Below are positions 29,298 through 39,029 of a stretch of DNA of 64,000 nucleotides, piece by piece (within the stretch, counting starts at the first letter, position 1; every line of letters begins with the position of its first letter). The stretch comes from Candidatus Endonucleibacter bathymodioli (lineage in GTDB: Bacteria; Pseudomonadota; Gammaproteobacteria; Pseudomonadales; Endozoicomonadaceae): the NCBI GenBank assembly GCA_030674915.1, contig JASXSV010000018.1, positions 1 to 64,000 of the forward strand. The letters run 5' to 3'. The notes beneath the pieces are model-generated. The model was not told the DNA's origin, did not search any database, and was given only the letters and a program-made list of their open reading frames with translations. The position numbers were made by a program, and so were the translations under genes.

Positions 29298-30233
29298 ATG
29301 AATTGTTCACCAAAGGCAATAGAGTCAAGCGGAGCTAAGAGTTTAAATGCCACTGATTTAGAGTCATTCAATACCTATCTATGGCTAGAAAAGGGGTTGA
29401 CAAAAAATACTCTAGAGGCTTACCAAAGAGATTTGAAGCAGTGGTGCAAATGGTTTGGTAAAAAACAAAATCAACCTGCTCGAAATGGCACTGCCAATGA
29501 TCTTAGAGACTGCCTTGCTGACCGATTTAAGCAAGGTTATCACCCACGCTCTACAGCCCGTTTTCTCTCAAGTCTTCGTGCTTTCTATCAATACCTTTAC
29601 CAGCAAGGCGTGTCTCACGAAGATATAACCGCGCATATTGATTTGCCAAAACAAGGACAATCTCTCCCCAAGAGTATTAGTGAAAAAGATGTAGATGCTC
29701 TGCTTCAAGCTCCAGCCATTGGTACCTCCTTAGGCATGAGAGACCGCTGTATGCTTGAAATTCTTTATGCCTGCGGGTTAAGAGTTAGTGAGCTAGTTAA
29801 TCTTACAATTAATAATATTAATAGCCGACAAGGAGTGATAAGAATTATCGGCAAAGGCAACAAAGAAAGGTTAGTGCCTATGGGAGGAGAAGCCTGTGAA
29901 TGGCTGGAACGATATATGAAAGAGGTTCGGCCACTGCTGTTAAAAAACAAGAACAGCTTAGCTCTTTTTCCCGGTAGATATGATAGCCCTATGACTCGGC
30001 AGACCTTCTGGCATAGAATCAAAATCCATGGAGTAACCGCTGGGATAATGGCACAGATTTCACCGCATATGCTTCGGCACGCCTTTGCCACGCACCTTTT
30101 GAATCATGGGGCTAATTTACGTGTTGTGCAATTATTACTTGGTCACAGTAACCTGTCCACAACACAAATATACACGCATGTAGCCCTCCATCGTTTGGAA
30201 GAGCTTCATGCTATACATCACCCAAGAGGCTGA
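29298..30233 (+). CDS. xerD: site-specific tyrosine recombinase XerD
   Basis: Works with XerC at dif to resolve chromosome dimers at the septum. 311 residues. N-terminal SAM-like DNA-binding domain (FNTYLWLEKGLTKNTLEAY), then the catalytic domain with Arg in ACGLRVSELVNL, Lys in IGKGNKERLVP, HMLRHAFATHLL (H-x2-R), LGHSNLSTTQ and the nucleophile Tyr in QIYTHV. All catalytic residues are present. Followed by dsbC as in pseudomonads. Confidence 0.95.
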   Translation: MNCSPKAIESSGAKSLNATDLESFNTYLWLEKGLTKNTLEAYQRDLKQWCKWFGKKQNQPARNGTANDLRDCLADRFKQGYHPRSTARFLSSLRAFYQYLYQQGVSHEDITAHIDLPKQGQSLPKSISEKDVDALLQAPAIGTSLGMRDRCMLEILYACGLRVSELVNLTINNINSRQGVIRIIGKGNKERLVPMGGEACEWLERYMKEVRPLLLKNKNSLALFPGRYDSPMTRQTFWHRIKIHGVTAGIMAQISPHMLRHAFATHLLNHGANLRVVQLLLGHSNLSTTQIYTHVALHRLEELHAIHHPRG

Positions 30234-30480
30234 GCTAGGTACTTAATACTGTCTTGAACGGATTTATTCTGTGGTTAACGCAGGAGATAACAACTTCAGA
30301 TAGACCATACCAGCCTCCATTGTAGGTGAGAGTATTCAACAGCATCAGTTAGGGTTGATAATAAACCGTGTTAAATTTTTACAAAAGACAAATATTCATG
30401 GTAAAACAGTAGATAAGTTAAAAAGGCAGCATCCAGTAACGGTTAAGCCGTGTAGTAGCCAAATCAGATCTATATCGGTG

Positions 30481-30585
30481 TCAGTGGCACAAATGAGCGC
30501 GCATCCCCATAGCATACGAATAGTAGATGGCTGGGTTAGTGAGAGCGGTCAATAACCTCACACCTTTAAAAGGGAATGGTGTATC
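30481..30585 (+). repeat. dispersed intergenic repeat copy
   Basis: TCAGTGGCACAAATGAGC, CATACGAATAGTAGATGGC, GAGAGCGGTCAATAACCTC, ACACCTTTAAAAGGGAATGG. Between xerD and dsbC, whose gap (385 bp) holds no other gene. Confidence 0.75.
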
Positions 30586-30624
30586 ACAATTAACTAGTAA
30601 TTCAAACAAAAAGGATACTTGGCT

Positions 30625-31368
30625 ATGTATAGTAGTGTACTTCTTACAATCAGTTTGCTGTTTTTTCAGCTTTCATTTGCAGGTTCTGGTAACGATGCAT
30701 CTGTTAATATAAAAAAGCAACTAAAGAAATTAGACCCAGATGTACGGATTAAAACTATTGAGAAAAGCCCTATCCCTGGGTTGTATACTGTAATTATCGA
30801 CGACGGATATGTGTTTTATATCAGTGATGATGGTAACCACATTATCCGAGGGGATATTATTGACATCAAGGACGGCAATTCCTTAAATCTAACCGAAGCA
30901 ATACGGAATCAAGAAACTAGCAAGCAACTAAGCATGCTCAATCCCCACGATATGATTATTTTTGCGCCTAAAGGTGAAATCAAGGGTGTAGTTTATGCCT
31001 TTACTGATGTGGATTGCGGCTATTGCCGAAAACTCCACAAAGAGGTGCCAATGCTAAACAAGATGGGAATTGAATTACGGTATCTTGCATATCCCAGAGG
31101 TGGCGCAAAAGTACCAGCTTATAAAAAAATGGTATCTGCATGGTGTTCTGATGATAGGAAAACAGCCATATCGAATCTGAAAAATGGACTAAGTATCAAG
31201 GAAAAAAACTGCACAAACCCTATTGATCAGCAAGTTAAGCTCGGAACACTGCTCGGTGTCTCTGGTACCCCAGCTTTATTTCTGGAGGACGGTAGACGTA
31301 TTTCAGGTTATCGCCCAGCAAAAGAGATTGCTCGTATTATGGGTATTTCTGACATAGCCACTCCATAA
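30625..31368 (+). CDS. dsbC: periplasmic thiol:disulfide interchange protein DsbC
   Basis: Isomerises wrong disulfides in the periplasm. 247 residues from the ATG at 30,625 (AAGGAT ten bases upstream; an in-frame TTG two codons earlier is less likely). Signal peptide MYSSVLLTISLLFFQLSFAG, N-terminal dimerisation domain, then the thioredoxin-fold domain with active site DVDCGYCRKLH and the cis-Pro loop SGTPALFLEDGRRISGY. Isomerase for the Cys-rich LDLa proteins of this window is a plausible role, by inference only. Confidence 0.94.
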   Translation: MYSSVLLTISLLFFQLSFAGSGNDASVNIKKQLKKLDPDVRIKTIEKSPIPGLYTVIIDDGYVFYISDDGNHIIRGDIIDIKDGNSLNLTEAIRNQETSKQLSMLNPHDMIIFAPKGEIKGVVYAFTDVDCGYCRKLHKEVPMLNKMGIELRYLAYPRGGAKVPAYKKMVSAWCSDDRKTAISNLKNGLSIKEKNCTNPIDQQVKLGTLLGVSGTPALFLEDGRRISGYRPAKEIARIMGISDIATP

Positions 31369-31789
31369 AAATACGACAGATTAAGTAAGTATTAATCCCA
31401 AAAATATACGTGGTAGTATTTAGTAAAATATGTGCTCGTTGAACTTGAATATACTAGGTCTTAGCTTTGCTCCTCCCTTTTGTTGGCTATAACAGTCTTT
31501 ATGGAGGGGGTGAGTAAGCGGCAAACGAGAGAAGTAGCATGCTTACTTATTTCGCAAACTTGGGTAAAAAAAGCTCACCTGGACTCAGAGGGGAAAAAGC
31601 GAAACTTTGCAAAAAAGTGGCGCATAAATGATGTTATTCGGCAAGTTGATTGGTTGATTAGCCTCCGTCTCACTCCTGAGTAATTGTAAATCGGATATAC
31701 TCATTTTCTTTGAAAGTGTGGGTTGTTGACTGCCATCACTCACCTTACATTCTACTATTTTTAAATTTACTGGGCTTCTCTCGTTTGAT
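31369..31789. other. spacer with partial dispersed repeats
   Basis: No supported gene. Pieces of the dispersed repeat lie at about 31,490-31,530 (GGTGAGTAAGCGGCAAACGA) and about 31,690-31,750 in reverse (TTGTTGACTGCCATCACTCA). Confidence 0.5.
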
Positions 31790-32150
31790 TTCTACTCACA
31801 GCTCCAGTGGCATGATATTTCACAGAGATAGAGGGTCTCAATACATGAGTAAGCCCTATTGTGAGTTGATAGAGAGCTATTATGGTGTGCGATCTTTATT
31901 GGGGGATGTTAACGTGCAGAGATAATACTGTCGTCTAACGTTTCTTTGGTAGTTTACAGCATGGAGGGTCTCAAGATTCACTAATACCTCACAAGCATAT
32001 GATTAATTATGTTAGAGTTTACATTAAGGCTTATAACCTAAAGCGGCTCCACGCATATAGTAATGATTTATCGACGATTTAATACGAGAATTCAGCACAT
32101 CAATGTGTTAGTTTTTCTGGATCAGGACAAGGTTACTCGGTTGATTGTGT
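31790..32150 (+). pseudogene. IS3-family OrfB remnant
   Basis: Pieces in different frames: IFHRDRGSQYMSKPYCELIE (the DRGSQY motif of IS3 OrfB), then NTVV, a stop, RFFGSLQHG, then YIKAYNLKRLHAYSNDLS and YENSAHQCVSFSG. These match the C-terminal half of IS3 transposases in order, with several stops and shifts. Up to 32,367 nothing else is seen. Confidence 0.75.
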
Positions 32151-32385
32151 AGATTTGAAAACTATGGTCAGATAAATTTACAGTGTATTATCAAGTGTGT
32201 AGGTTGCTGTGGATGTTAGGTAGCCTTCACCTTTGTATTTTTAGAGGTGTCGGGTATATGTCTTCTTTTAATAAACAGGGATATTGAAAGAAAAAAACAT
32301 CTTAAGGTGCAAAATTAGACTCTACGCATAAAGTTATTTTAAATGTTTGTGATATAATTTATTTAGCATGGAGAGAGGAGGATGG

Positions 32386-33444
32386 GTGAAGCTTATAAGA
32401 CCTATATATAAATTTTGTAATTCTCATATGCTAAAAATAAGCTGGTTAGTGCTAACGGTAATATTGGTTCTTCATTTTTCTTTCAGTTGGTTGGTATTGG
32501 TTGGCGCAGGTGAGCAGGTTTTTGTTCAGCCTATCGACTGGATTTATTTTTATGTAACGACAGCCACAACTATTGGTTATGGAGATTTTAGCCCAGAAAC
32601 TAATGTGGGTAAGTTATTTTCAGCGGTAATCGTGATGCCTGGTGCTGTACTGTTGTTTGCAGCATTCTTGGGTAAATTGTCTTCGCTATTTATTAGAGTT
32701 TGGAGGAAAGGGATGCAGGGAAAAACTGATTATTCTCGACTGAAAGACCACATAGTTATCCTTGGTTGGCATCCTGAAAAAACTAGTCGTATGGTGCAAT
32801 TGATTTTTGGCGACGTGCGGGGGCAGAAAAGGGTTGTGGTGTTGTGCACTGCTCAAAATTTGGAAAACCCATTTCCGAATCTGGTTCGTTTTGTAAGAGG
32901 AGCAAGATTATTGGATAAAGAGGTTTTTCGTAGGGCTGCGCTTGAGCAGGCAGGAAGAATCATTATCTTTCAAAAGACTGATGATCAGACATTGGCGGCT
33001 TGTTTATCTGTATGTGCCACGAAAACAACGGCTCATGTTGTTGCCTGGTTCGAGGACTCTCGAATGGCTGGGCTTGTGCAGAGCCACTGCCCCCAAGTGG
33101 AGTGCCATACTAATCTTTCGGTGGACTTGCTGGTTCGATCAGCTCAAGATCCTGGTTCCTCACGGTTACAGTCGCAGCTACTGTCTACGTTGGAAGGCCC
33201 TACTCTATTCAGTGTTCAGGTTCCTGATGATTTCAAGGGAACAACTTTTGCCTGTTTGCTGGGGGTTATGAAGGGAAAGCATGAAGCAATTGCTATGGGC
33301 CTTGCGGAGACAGTTATGGGTAAAGATTTGTTGTTGAACCCTCCTGGTGATCATAGGGTCAGAGCAGGTAATATTATTTATTTTATAGCTGCAGCGAGGG
33401 TTATGGTATCAGAAGTGGCCTGGAGTGATATGGTTGTGGGATAG
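32386..33444 (+). CDS. potassium channel protein with RCK/TrkA-N domain
   Basis: Probably lets K+ cross the inner membrane, gated by a cytosolic RCK ring. About 352 residues. First membrane helix ISWLVLTVILVLHFSFSWLV, pore loop with selectivity filter TTIGYGD, second helix LFSAVIVMPGAVLLFAAFLG, then a Rossmann-type TrkA-N domain from DHIVILGWHPEKTSRMV. The GTG at 32,386 is preferred as start because GGAGG lies five bases before it; the ATG at 32,368 would add six residues and has no ribosome site. No operon partner. The family is certain, the ion selectivity is inferred from the filter. Confidence 0.9.
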   Translation: MKLIRPIYKFCNSHMLKISWLVLTVILVLHFSFSWLVLVGAGEQVFVQPIDWIYFYVTTATTIGYGDFSPETNVGKLFSAVIVMPGAVLLFAAFLGKLSSLFIRVWRKGMQGKTDYSRLKDHIVILGWHPEKTSRMVQLIFGDVRGQKRVVVLCTAQNLENPFPNLVRFVRGARLLDKEVFRRAALEQAGRIIIFQKTDDQTLAACLSVCATKTTAHVVAWFEDSRMAGLVQSHCPQVECHTNLSVDLLVRSAQDPGSSRLQSQLLSTLEGPTLFSVQVPDDFKGTTFACLLGVMKGKHEAIAMGLAETVMGKDLLLNPPGDHRVRAGNIIYFIAAARVMVSEVAWSDMVVG

Positions 33445-33526
33445 TGGCAGAACTGAGATCTAAAGTATCAAAGTTTTGTGTTGTGCCCTATGCTAAAATT
33501 TTTGCTTAACCATGGATAATGTTTTG

Positions 33527-33925
33527 TTACAAAATTGGTTCTCGTCGTGTTAGCTGAGGATGACATTTTTTTGCTACAACCTTAGTATTATCTTTAGGAC
33601 TCTTTGATTTTTTTTTCACTGGAACGAAAAGCGTTAAGATGATACTACCTGTTACGGCTACTATAATAACGAGTTCTGCTGTATCTATTGCTCCGTGTGT
33701 TGTTTGTCCAACACGGTTATAAATTGCCATCAGAAAGGCTGGAGCTAACCAGTACTGATCTGAAATTGTCCTCCAAGGCATATACAGAAGAGTGGCTGTA
33801 CCGATGCAAAGTGCCCGGGTTAGGCGAGTTGGCAGTTTTTTTATGGCAAGTCGAAAAGAGACTATGCAGCCTGTTGCTCCTATTAGATAAATGGCCCAAC
33901 CTAACAAATATTGTGTGTTTGTCAT
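33527..33925 (-). CDS. small multi-pass membrane protein, unknown function
   Basis: 132 residues with three or four predicted membrane helices (LGWAIYLIGATGCIVSFRLA, ALCIGTATLLYMPW, LVIIVAVTGSIILTLFVPV) and a basic C-terminal tail (PVKKKSKSPKD). Start ATG with GAGG eleven bases upstream. It converges with the channel gene with an 82-bp gap. I do not recognise the family. Confidence 0.7.
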   Translation of the reverse strand: MTNTQYLLGWAIYLIGATGCIVSFRLAIKKLPTRLTRALCIGTATLLYMPWRTISDQYWLAPAFLMAIYNRVGQTTHGAIDTAELVIIVAVTGSIILTLFVPVKKKSKSPKDNTKVVAKKCHPQLTRREPIL

Positions 33926-34240
33926 AGAATTCTTGCCTCGGTTTCAGCCGATATTATTCCTTTGTAATTTGAGGCTGATAATCAGCTTATTCGGTGCGTA
34001 GAGAGTGAAAAAATATCTATTTCTTAGTGAGTAATAACGAAGTAGTATAAAGCTATTATTTATTGTATACAGAATATATCATTGGAGGTTTTTATGGTAC
34101 AGAATGTTTATGATGTTTGGAGAGTAGCTGGATTGAGGCCTTTGTACGAACCAGAGATATTATTTTATGAGATAAAATAATCGGAGTCAAAATGATGGAT
34201 GCGCAATATTGTTGATAGTGCATAAGGGCATCTCCTATAT
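33926..34240. other. AT-rich spacer, no gene seen
   Basis: Nothing recognisable. The short open frames have no ribosome sites or family match. Confidence 0.4.
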
Positions 34241-34440
34241 TTACCAGGTTTTGGCATGGGGGTACAAAGGATCAATAGTCTTTTCAAACCTGCGTAACAG
34301 CGCAACCTGCTTCATCTCATCCAGAAGCACCTCATGCCTCGTTTTACTTCTCTTAGTGTGGTCTTTGTATTGGCAAAAGGGGTATCTTTCATAATTCTGT
34401 CGTATCGTCATGTTTGCATTATGACCCTGTGTGCGTTGAT
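34241..34440 (-). pseudogene. IS5-family transposase N-terminal remnant
   Basis: The minus strand reads SKTRHEVLLDEMKQVALLRR followed by FEKTIDPLYPHA, the N-terminal part of an IS5-family transposase (compare KRDLFLNEMEKTVPW and IEPYYPKKGKG in the copy at 35,831). It breaks off after DPLYPHA. Confidence 0.75.
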
Positions 34441-34557
34441 AAAAACTCGCAATAGCCCTGCTATTCATTCTTCTTTTTCGCTTTGCCAAAAACAAACGCA
34501 TAACTGATGGCATGGTAGGGGGGATGGTCGGAAAAAAGGGATGAATAATTATCATTA

Positions 34558-34579
34558 CCCCCCCCCCCTTTTTTTTTTT
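34558..34579 (+). repeat. homopolymer pair C11-T11
   Basis: Eleven Cs directly followed by eleven Ts. Unusual in this AT-rich window; it could be a sequencing or assembly weak spot, or a slippage site. Confidence 0.9.
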
Positions 34580-35214
34580 GTAGATCACTTTTCGTGCTCG
34601 TGTGTTTCTTCGTGCCTGTGGTTGCAACTTTTACCGTGAGTATGGACGTGTTTTATCTCATTCTCTATCGCATCGCTGACTTCCTAGCCTCTAAAAAGGT
34701 GGGTGTTGGGACTTCCTGTAGTGGGCTTGCAGCGTACTAGCTGCAGGTTTCTGCAGGTTAAATAGTGGCCTGAAGTTTATAGCCGGTCTGTTTGCGAACC
34801 AGAGGGCTTCTAAAGTTCCGGTACGTGCGGCGGTAGGCTAATGGGGAGTGGCCTATGGAGCTGTCTAGGACTTTATCTTGATTATGTTGCAGGGTGTGTG
34901 ATCAGTGCTGATTTTTGGTCAGAAATTGTTATCAGATAAACTTAGGGTATTTATAGCAGGAAATGTTCTTGATACTAGCTAGATTCGTTGCTCTGAAGCA
35001 GGGAATAAAGGCATGGAAGTTGGCTAACATATTAAATAAATAGGAATGGTACCGTTAATCTGTCAGTTAAAGCAGTGATTGTTCAGTTGAATGACCAGTA
35101 AAAAGATAAACTTTAAAACGCAGACTAAATTAATGGAGGATCATACGGTTTCTACCATAGCTTAAATGGTTTGCTGAATATAACTTATGTGTTGTCTATA
35201 TTTCACCTCTAATC
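34580..35214. other. spacer, no gene seen
   Basis: No supported gene, RNA or repeat of the window-wide family found. Probably decayed sequence. Confidence 0.4.
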
Positions 35215-35421
35215 TCAACTATATCCGTTTGCCATTTTATAATATATAAAACAGCTAGTGACAAGGTAGCATAGACATATGATCCAAAATTGAATTGGAT
35301 TGTCTCTTCTATCAATCTTATGCCATGAGTATGAAGAAGCGGCTGTTATTCGACCAACAAAAATGCTATAGATGACATAGAGTATTATGATGATAGAGAT
35401 AAACTTTATGGAATCGAGCAT
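35215..35421 (-). CDS. small membrane protein, hypothetical
   Basis: 68 residues with two membrane helices (FISIIIILYVIYSIFVG; FWIICLCYLVTSCFIYYKM) separated by a polar turn WHKIDRRDNP. This layout occurs in many small uncharacterised proteobacterial membrane proteins. The ribosome site is weak. Likely but not certain to be expressed. Confidence 0.5.
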   Translation of the reverse strand: MLDSIKFISIIIILYVIYSIFVGRITAASSYSWHKIDRRDNPIQFWIICLCYLVTSCFIYYKMANGYS

Positions 35422-35551
35422 AATTCATTTATTCTCTGTAGCGGTAGTCACTGGTACATTATATACCAAAATTGACCCAAAGTGCACACTGTAGCTTCGA
35501 CTAAAAGCCGCGACAATGCAACTTGTAAATAAGCAATATACCTACCAGACT

Positions 35552-35700
35552 CAAACAAAACAATATCATATTTGGTCATTGATGCAACAGGAGTTTTACA
35601 GAAGGTTATCGCTTGAGAATTAGGAGGTTTCGGCATAGTCAGAGGCTTCTTAATGGTGGTTAGGAAGTGGTTCGTTGAGCCATTGACTTGTATTTCGACC
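35552..35700. repeat. imperfect direct repeat, left copy
   Basis: Resembles 37,838-37,985 (CAAAACAATATCATATTTG, AGGAGTTTTACAG, AAGTTATCGCT-like, CTTTTAATGGTGG-like), about three quarters identical by eye. The pair flanks the nested IS5/IS3 element. Each copy includes an IS5-end-like TCAGAGGCTTCTTAA or variant. Confidence 0.6.
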
Positions 35701-35830
35701 AGGAAATAGTAAAGATACTATTCCTCGTAAGGAGGCAGTCATGAGCGGTCTTACTATCATGTCTTTTAAGGAATCTCTGACTAAGTCTAATAAATGTGAG
35801 ATAATACAGCCACACAAACAGTATTGTCGT

Positions 35831-36691
35831 ATGAAACAAATCATTTTCGCATCTGCAGAATACACCCATAAAAAAGTTATCACTAAACGTGATCTCTTTT
35901 TAAATGAAATGGAAAAAACCGTACCATGGGTACGCCTGCTCAATATTATAGAGCCTTACTATCCCAAGAAAGGCAAAGGTCGCACACCAATGCCAATGGA
36001 AAGTATATTGCGGATTTATTTCTTACAGCAATGGTGCTCATTATCAGATTCTGCAGCAGAGCATGCCTTATACGATATGGACTGTATGCGTCGGTTTGCG
36101 CAACTTGATTTATTAGATGCCATACCTGATGAAACCACCATACTTAATTTCAGAAGACTAATTGAAAAGCACCAACTTAGTGCAATCATCTTTGCGGATA
36201 TCAATCAATATCTTGTTGAAAAAGGCATCAAGGTATCTCAAGGCAGCATGGTAGATGCGACCATTATCCAAGCTCCTAGCTCTACTAAAAACAAAGACAA
36301 AAAACGTGACCCTGATATGCGTTCCACCCGTAAAAACAACCAATATTATTTTGGTTTTAAAATACACATAGGAACAGATATCAATAGCAACGCCATACAC
36401 AGCGCAACCGTCACACCGGCGAATGAAGCTGATGTTAACGAATTACCCAAGTTACTGCGCAAAGATGACAAAGTAGTATTCGCAGATGCGGGTTATACTA
36501 GCGACACTTACAAACGAGGAGCACACAGCTTTGGCATGAGCTGGAAGGTTAATGATAAACGTAAACCAAAGAAAAATATGAGTTCATCACAAAAGAAACA
36601 AAACCGCAAAAACTCACAGATTCGTGCCAGAGTAGAATATTGCTTTAGAGTGATCCCCACCAGTAAAACTGTACATCTCAATAAGCGTTAA
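35831..36691 (+). pseudogene. IS5-family transposase, 3' end cut by IS3
   Basis: Reads MKQIIFASAEYTHKKV, the IS5 N-terminal region IEPYYPKKGKGRTPMP, and the catalytic core: Asp in MVDATIIQAPSSTKNKDKK, Asp in VVFADAGYTSDTYKRGA, Glu in RARVEYCFRVI. After FRVI the frame enters the IS3 end and stops, losing the last C-terminal segment seen in the copy ending 46,215 (MSLMAMANLYLQRN). The longer open frame from 35,741 starts outside the inverted repeat, so the ATG at 35,831 is preferred. Confidence 0.85.
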
Positions 36692-36711
36692 ACTTAACCC
36701 TGAGGTGAACA

Positions 36712-36990
36712 ATGAAACAGTTAAAAAGAAAACATAGCCCTGAATTCAAGTCTGAAGCTATTAAATTAGCTGAGCGAACCACTGTAGCTAAAGCTGCTGC
36801 CCAATTATCCCTTAGCCTTTCACAAATCTATGATTGGCGTAAAACCATGATGCTTGATTTTACTGATGTGGAGCGTGACAGTTACCTAGCGGCTGAAAAC
36901 GCCAGACTGAAACGCGAACTAGCCGAGCAAAAAGAGGAGCTAGAAATTCTAAAAAAGACGGCTACCTACTTCGCCAAGAATCAAAAGTGA
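36712..36990 (+). CDS. IS3-family transposase OrfA
   Basis: 92 residues. A helix-turn-helix N-terminus (HSPEFKSEAIKLAE, VAKAAAQLSLSLSQIYDWRK) followed by a leucine-zipper-like coiled coil (LAAENARLKRELAEQKEELE, ILKKTATYFAK). Overlaps orfB by 4 bp, the usual arrangement for programmed -1 frameshifting that makes OrfAB. Intact itself, but orfB is broken. Confidence 0.9.
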   Translation: MKQLKRKHSPEFKSEAIKLAERTTVAKAAAQLSLSLSQIYDWRKTMMLDFTDVERDSYLAAENARLKRELAEQKEELEILKKTATYFAKNQK

Positions 36991-37776
36991 AGCGTTTCGA
37001 GTTTATACTTGAACATCGCAGCGAGCACACGATTACGATAATGGCACGCGTGCTGCGCGTGTCGCGAAGTGGGTATCAGCATTGGTTTGATCGACGTGGC
37101 ACGTTATCGAAGCAAGCGCATCAGCGTTTGTTTCGTGACGAGCTAATTCTTGAGGCGTTTCAGAAAAGTAAACAACGTTCTGGTGTGGTTCGTCTTTGGC
37201 GCGACCTCGAAGAGCAAGGGTATGCCTGTGATATTTAAAACCATCGCGCATAGCATGCGCAGGCAAGGCTTAGTCGCAAAGGCGACACGGCGCTTTAAGG
37301 TGACTACCGATAGCGACCACAGCTATCCAATCGCCAAGAACTTACTGGATAGAGACTTTACGGCAACAGCGACAAATCAGAAATGGGCGGGTGACATCAC
37401 TTATTTATATACGTCTGAAGGCTGGCTATACTTGGCAGTGATTATCGACCTGTATTCACGAAGCGTAATTGGCTGGTCGATGGCGCCGCACATGAAATCC
37501 ACGCTGGTCTCTGATGCTTTAAAAATGGCATTGTTCATGCGAGGCTTTCCGAAAGAGGTGATAGTGCATAGTGATCGCGGCAGACAGTATTGTTCACATA
37601 CTTATCGTGAGATGCTTGATGATAACCAACTCAAACAAAGCATTAGTCGCAAAGGTAACTGCTGGGACAACGCTTGCGTGGGAAGTTTCTTTCACTCGTT
37701 GAAGGTTGAGTCGATTTATGATGAACCGCTAAGAACAAGGTTATTCTCGCACAGGAAAGAACCTATAAGGTATTGA
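36987..37776 (+). pseudogene. IS3-family transposase OrfB, frameshifted
   Basis: First frame: KRFEFILEHRSEHTITIMAR through SGVVRLWRDLEEQGYACDI. Second frame (from about 37,230): AHSMRRQGLVAKATRRFKV, DRDFTATATNQKWAGDITYL, VIDLYSRSVIGWSM-like, IVHSDRGRQYCSHTYREML and SRKGNCWDNACVGSFFHSLK. The DDE residues are visible (Asp in GDIT, Asp in HSDRG, Glu in LKVES), but one frame change and a C-terminal change after YDEPL break it. Confidence 0.85.
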
Positions 37777-37837
37777 TTTTGCTGGATTCACGCCTCCGAG
37801 GGGATTACGAAAGTGGCTTTAATCAGAGGCTCCTTAA

Positions 37838-38339
37838 GCAAAACAATATCATATTTGTCATAGATGGAATAGGAGTTTTACAGGAAGTTATCGCTCATGA
37901 CGTAGGAAATATCTGATTAATCAAAGGTTCTTTTAATGGTGGAGAGGGAGGGGAGTGGATCGCCGAGCCATTGATGCGTTTCCGTATGCACTCTTTCCTG
38001 GCGTGTCCTGTAGCCACTTGAACAGCTGATCATGAGGGACAATATCCTGAGCAATCAGCAGTTCTTAGTTTATCGCAACCACCATGACAGTGGTTTTTCG
38101 TTGCCGAAAAGAAACTTCTAGCTTCATGCCTCGTTCATGTCAAGACGAATCACGCGATCAGTGTCAGACCGCCGACTAATCAGGTTGAATTTCTCACCGA
38201 TACCACCGGTGAAGAGCAGCCATCTATATGGGCAGGGCAGCAGGCAGGGCCGTCAACTGTAGTAGAATACGTCCAGTGCTAGCAGCGCTATACGGTTGCT
38301 ATACGGTTGCTATAGACGTTGCATTAGGCGACGCAGCAG
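37838..38339. other. right copy of direct repeat and unassigned remnant
   Basis: 37,838-37,985 is the right copy of the repeat at 35,552. About 38,020-38,300 is higher in GC than its neighbours and reads short broken pieces on the minus strand (ISRRSDTDRVIRLDMNEA; IVPHDQLFKWLQDTPG) that may be another mobile-element remnant. I cannot assign it. Confidence 0.4.
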
Positions 38340-38505
38340 TTATTGTGCAGACAAGACATATCAACGGCAAACTTATTGTTCAGAATGCAGATTAAGAAAA
38401 AGATGCCGTAATACAGCTCGCGCAAAAAGTCGTATCTGGCAATAAATAAATGTTCACGCTGCCTGTCTGTACGCTCACCCTTGAGCAAGGGCAAGCTTTT
38501 TCGTA
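38340..38505 (-). pseudogene. IS481-family transposase fragment
   Basis: The minus strand reads SLPLLKGERTDRQREHLFIA and then RYDFLRELYYGI, matching the LPLLKGE...VAIDDFSRELY region of IS481-type transposases. The same segment occurs, differently damaged, near 41,620-41,700. Confidence 0.65.
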
Positions 38506-38540
38506 ACAGAAAATTAGCCCATATCCGATGGATAAGGTAG

Positions 38541-39029
38541 TTACCCCCTATCTCTCAGTTTATTTAGAAATTGAGACCAATACGTGACTGACCCGATTAA
38601 AAATACACCAAAGATAAGTTGAAGTACCCAGTCCAAAGTAGCTAATAATCTGTATATTTCTATGTGTTGCGAATGCTGGATAAGTGACAGTGATACTGGA
38701 ATACGAGTTAGTGAGGTTACCACAAAATATAAACCTAAAAGTTGTATAAAAAATTTGTGGTCATTAGTACTTAATTTTTCAGGTGTTTCATTCGTCGATT
38801 GTGACAGAATTTTCTCTGAAGATTTATACATTAAATATGCAGCAGTTAAGCCAATAAGTAAAATACTAACAACCGTAGAGATATACACCCAAAAAGGTAC
38901 TTCTTTTTGGATGTATCCTTCTATACTCCCTAATAGGAAAAGTAAGTTAGGTAGATTGCAAACTAACTGTATTAGCAACCAAAGAGCTAAAAAGCGTATA
39001 GCTATTGCAGATATGTTTTGAGTAGTCAT
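38541..39029 (-). CDS. four-helix membrane protein, unknown function
   Basis: 162 residues with four membrane helices (FLALWLLIQLVCNLPNLLFL; VYISTVVSILLIGLTAAYLM; FFIQLLGLYFVVTSLTRIPV; WVLQLIFGVFLIGSVTYW) and a polar loop in the middle (STNETPEKLSTND). No partner genes. The flanks are IS remnants and an empty gap. Family not recognised. Confidence 0.75.
   Translation of the reverse strand: MTTQNISAIAIRFLALWLLIQLVCNLPNLLFLLGSIEGYIQKEVPFWVYISTVVSILLIGLTAAYLMYKSSEKILSQSTNETPEKLSTNDHKFFIQLLGLYFVVTSLTRIPVSLSLIQHSQHIEIYRLLATLDWVLQLIFGVFLIGSVTYWSQFLNKLRDRG

Larger units (their letters stand above)
36650..37790 (+). mobile_element. IS3-family element nested in IS5
   Basis: Left end TGATCCCCACCAGTAAAA at 36,650. 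Right end around 37,780-37,790 is poorly preserved. Contains orfA and a broken orfB. Confidence 0.7.
35770..37833 (+). mobile_element. IS5-family element carrying a nested IS3 insertion
   Basis: Left end GGAATCTCTGACTAAG at 35,770 and right end TTTAATCAGAGGCTCC ending 37,833 form an imperfect inverted repeat. Both are bordered by TTAA (35,766-35,769 and 37,834-37,837), a 4-bp target duplication expected for this family. The transposase runs from the left end and is cut at 36,650 by an IS3-type element. Confidence 0.75.

Noticed and set aside
35741..35830. An earlier start for the IS5 transposase.
   Set aside because: It lies outside the element's left inverted repeat at 35,770, so it cannot belong to the transposase.
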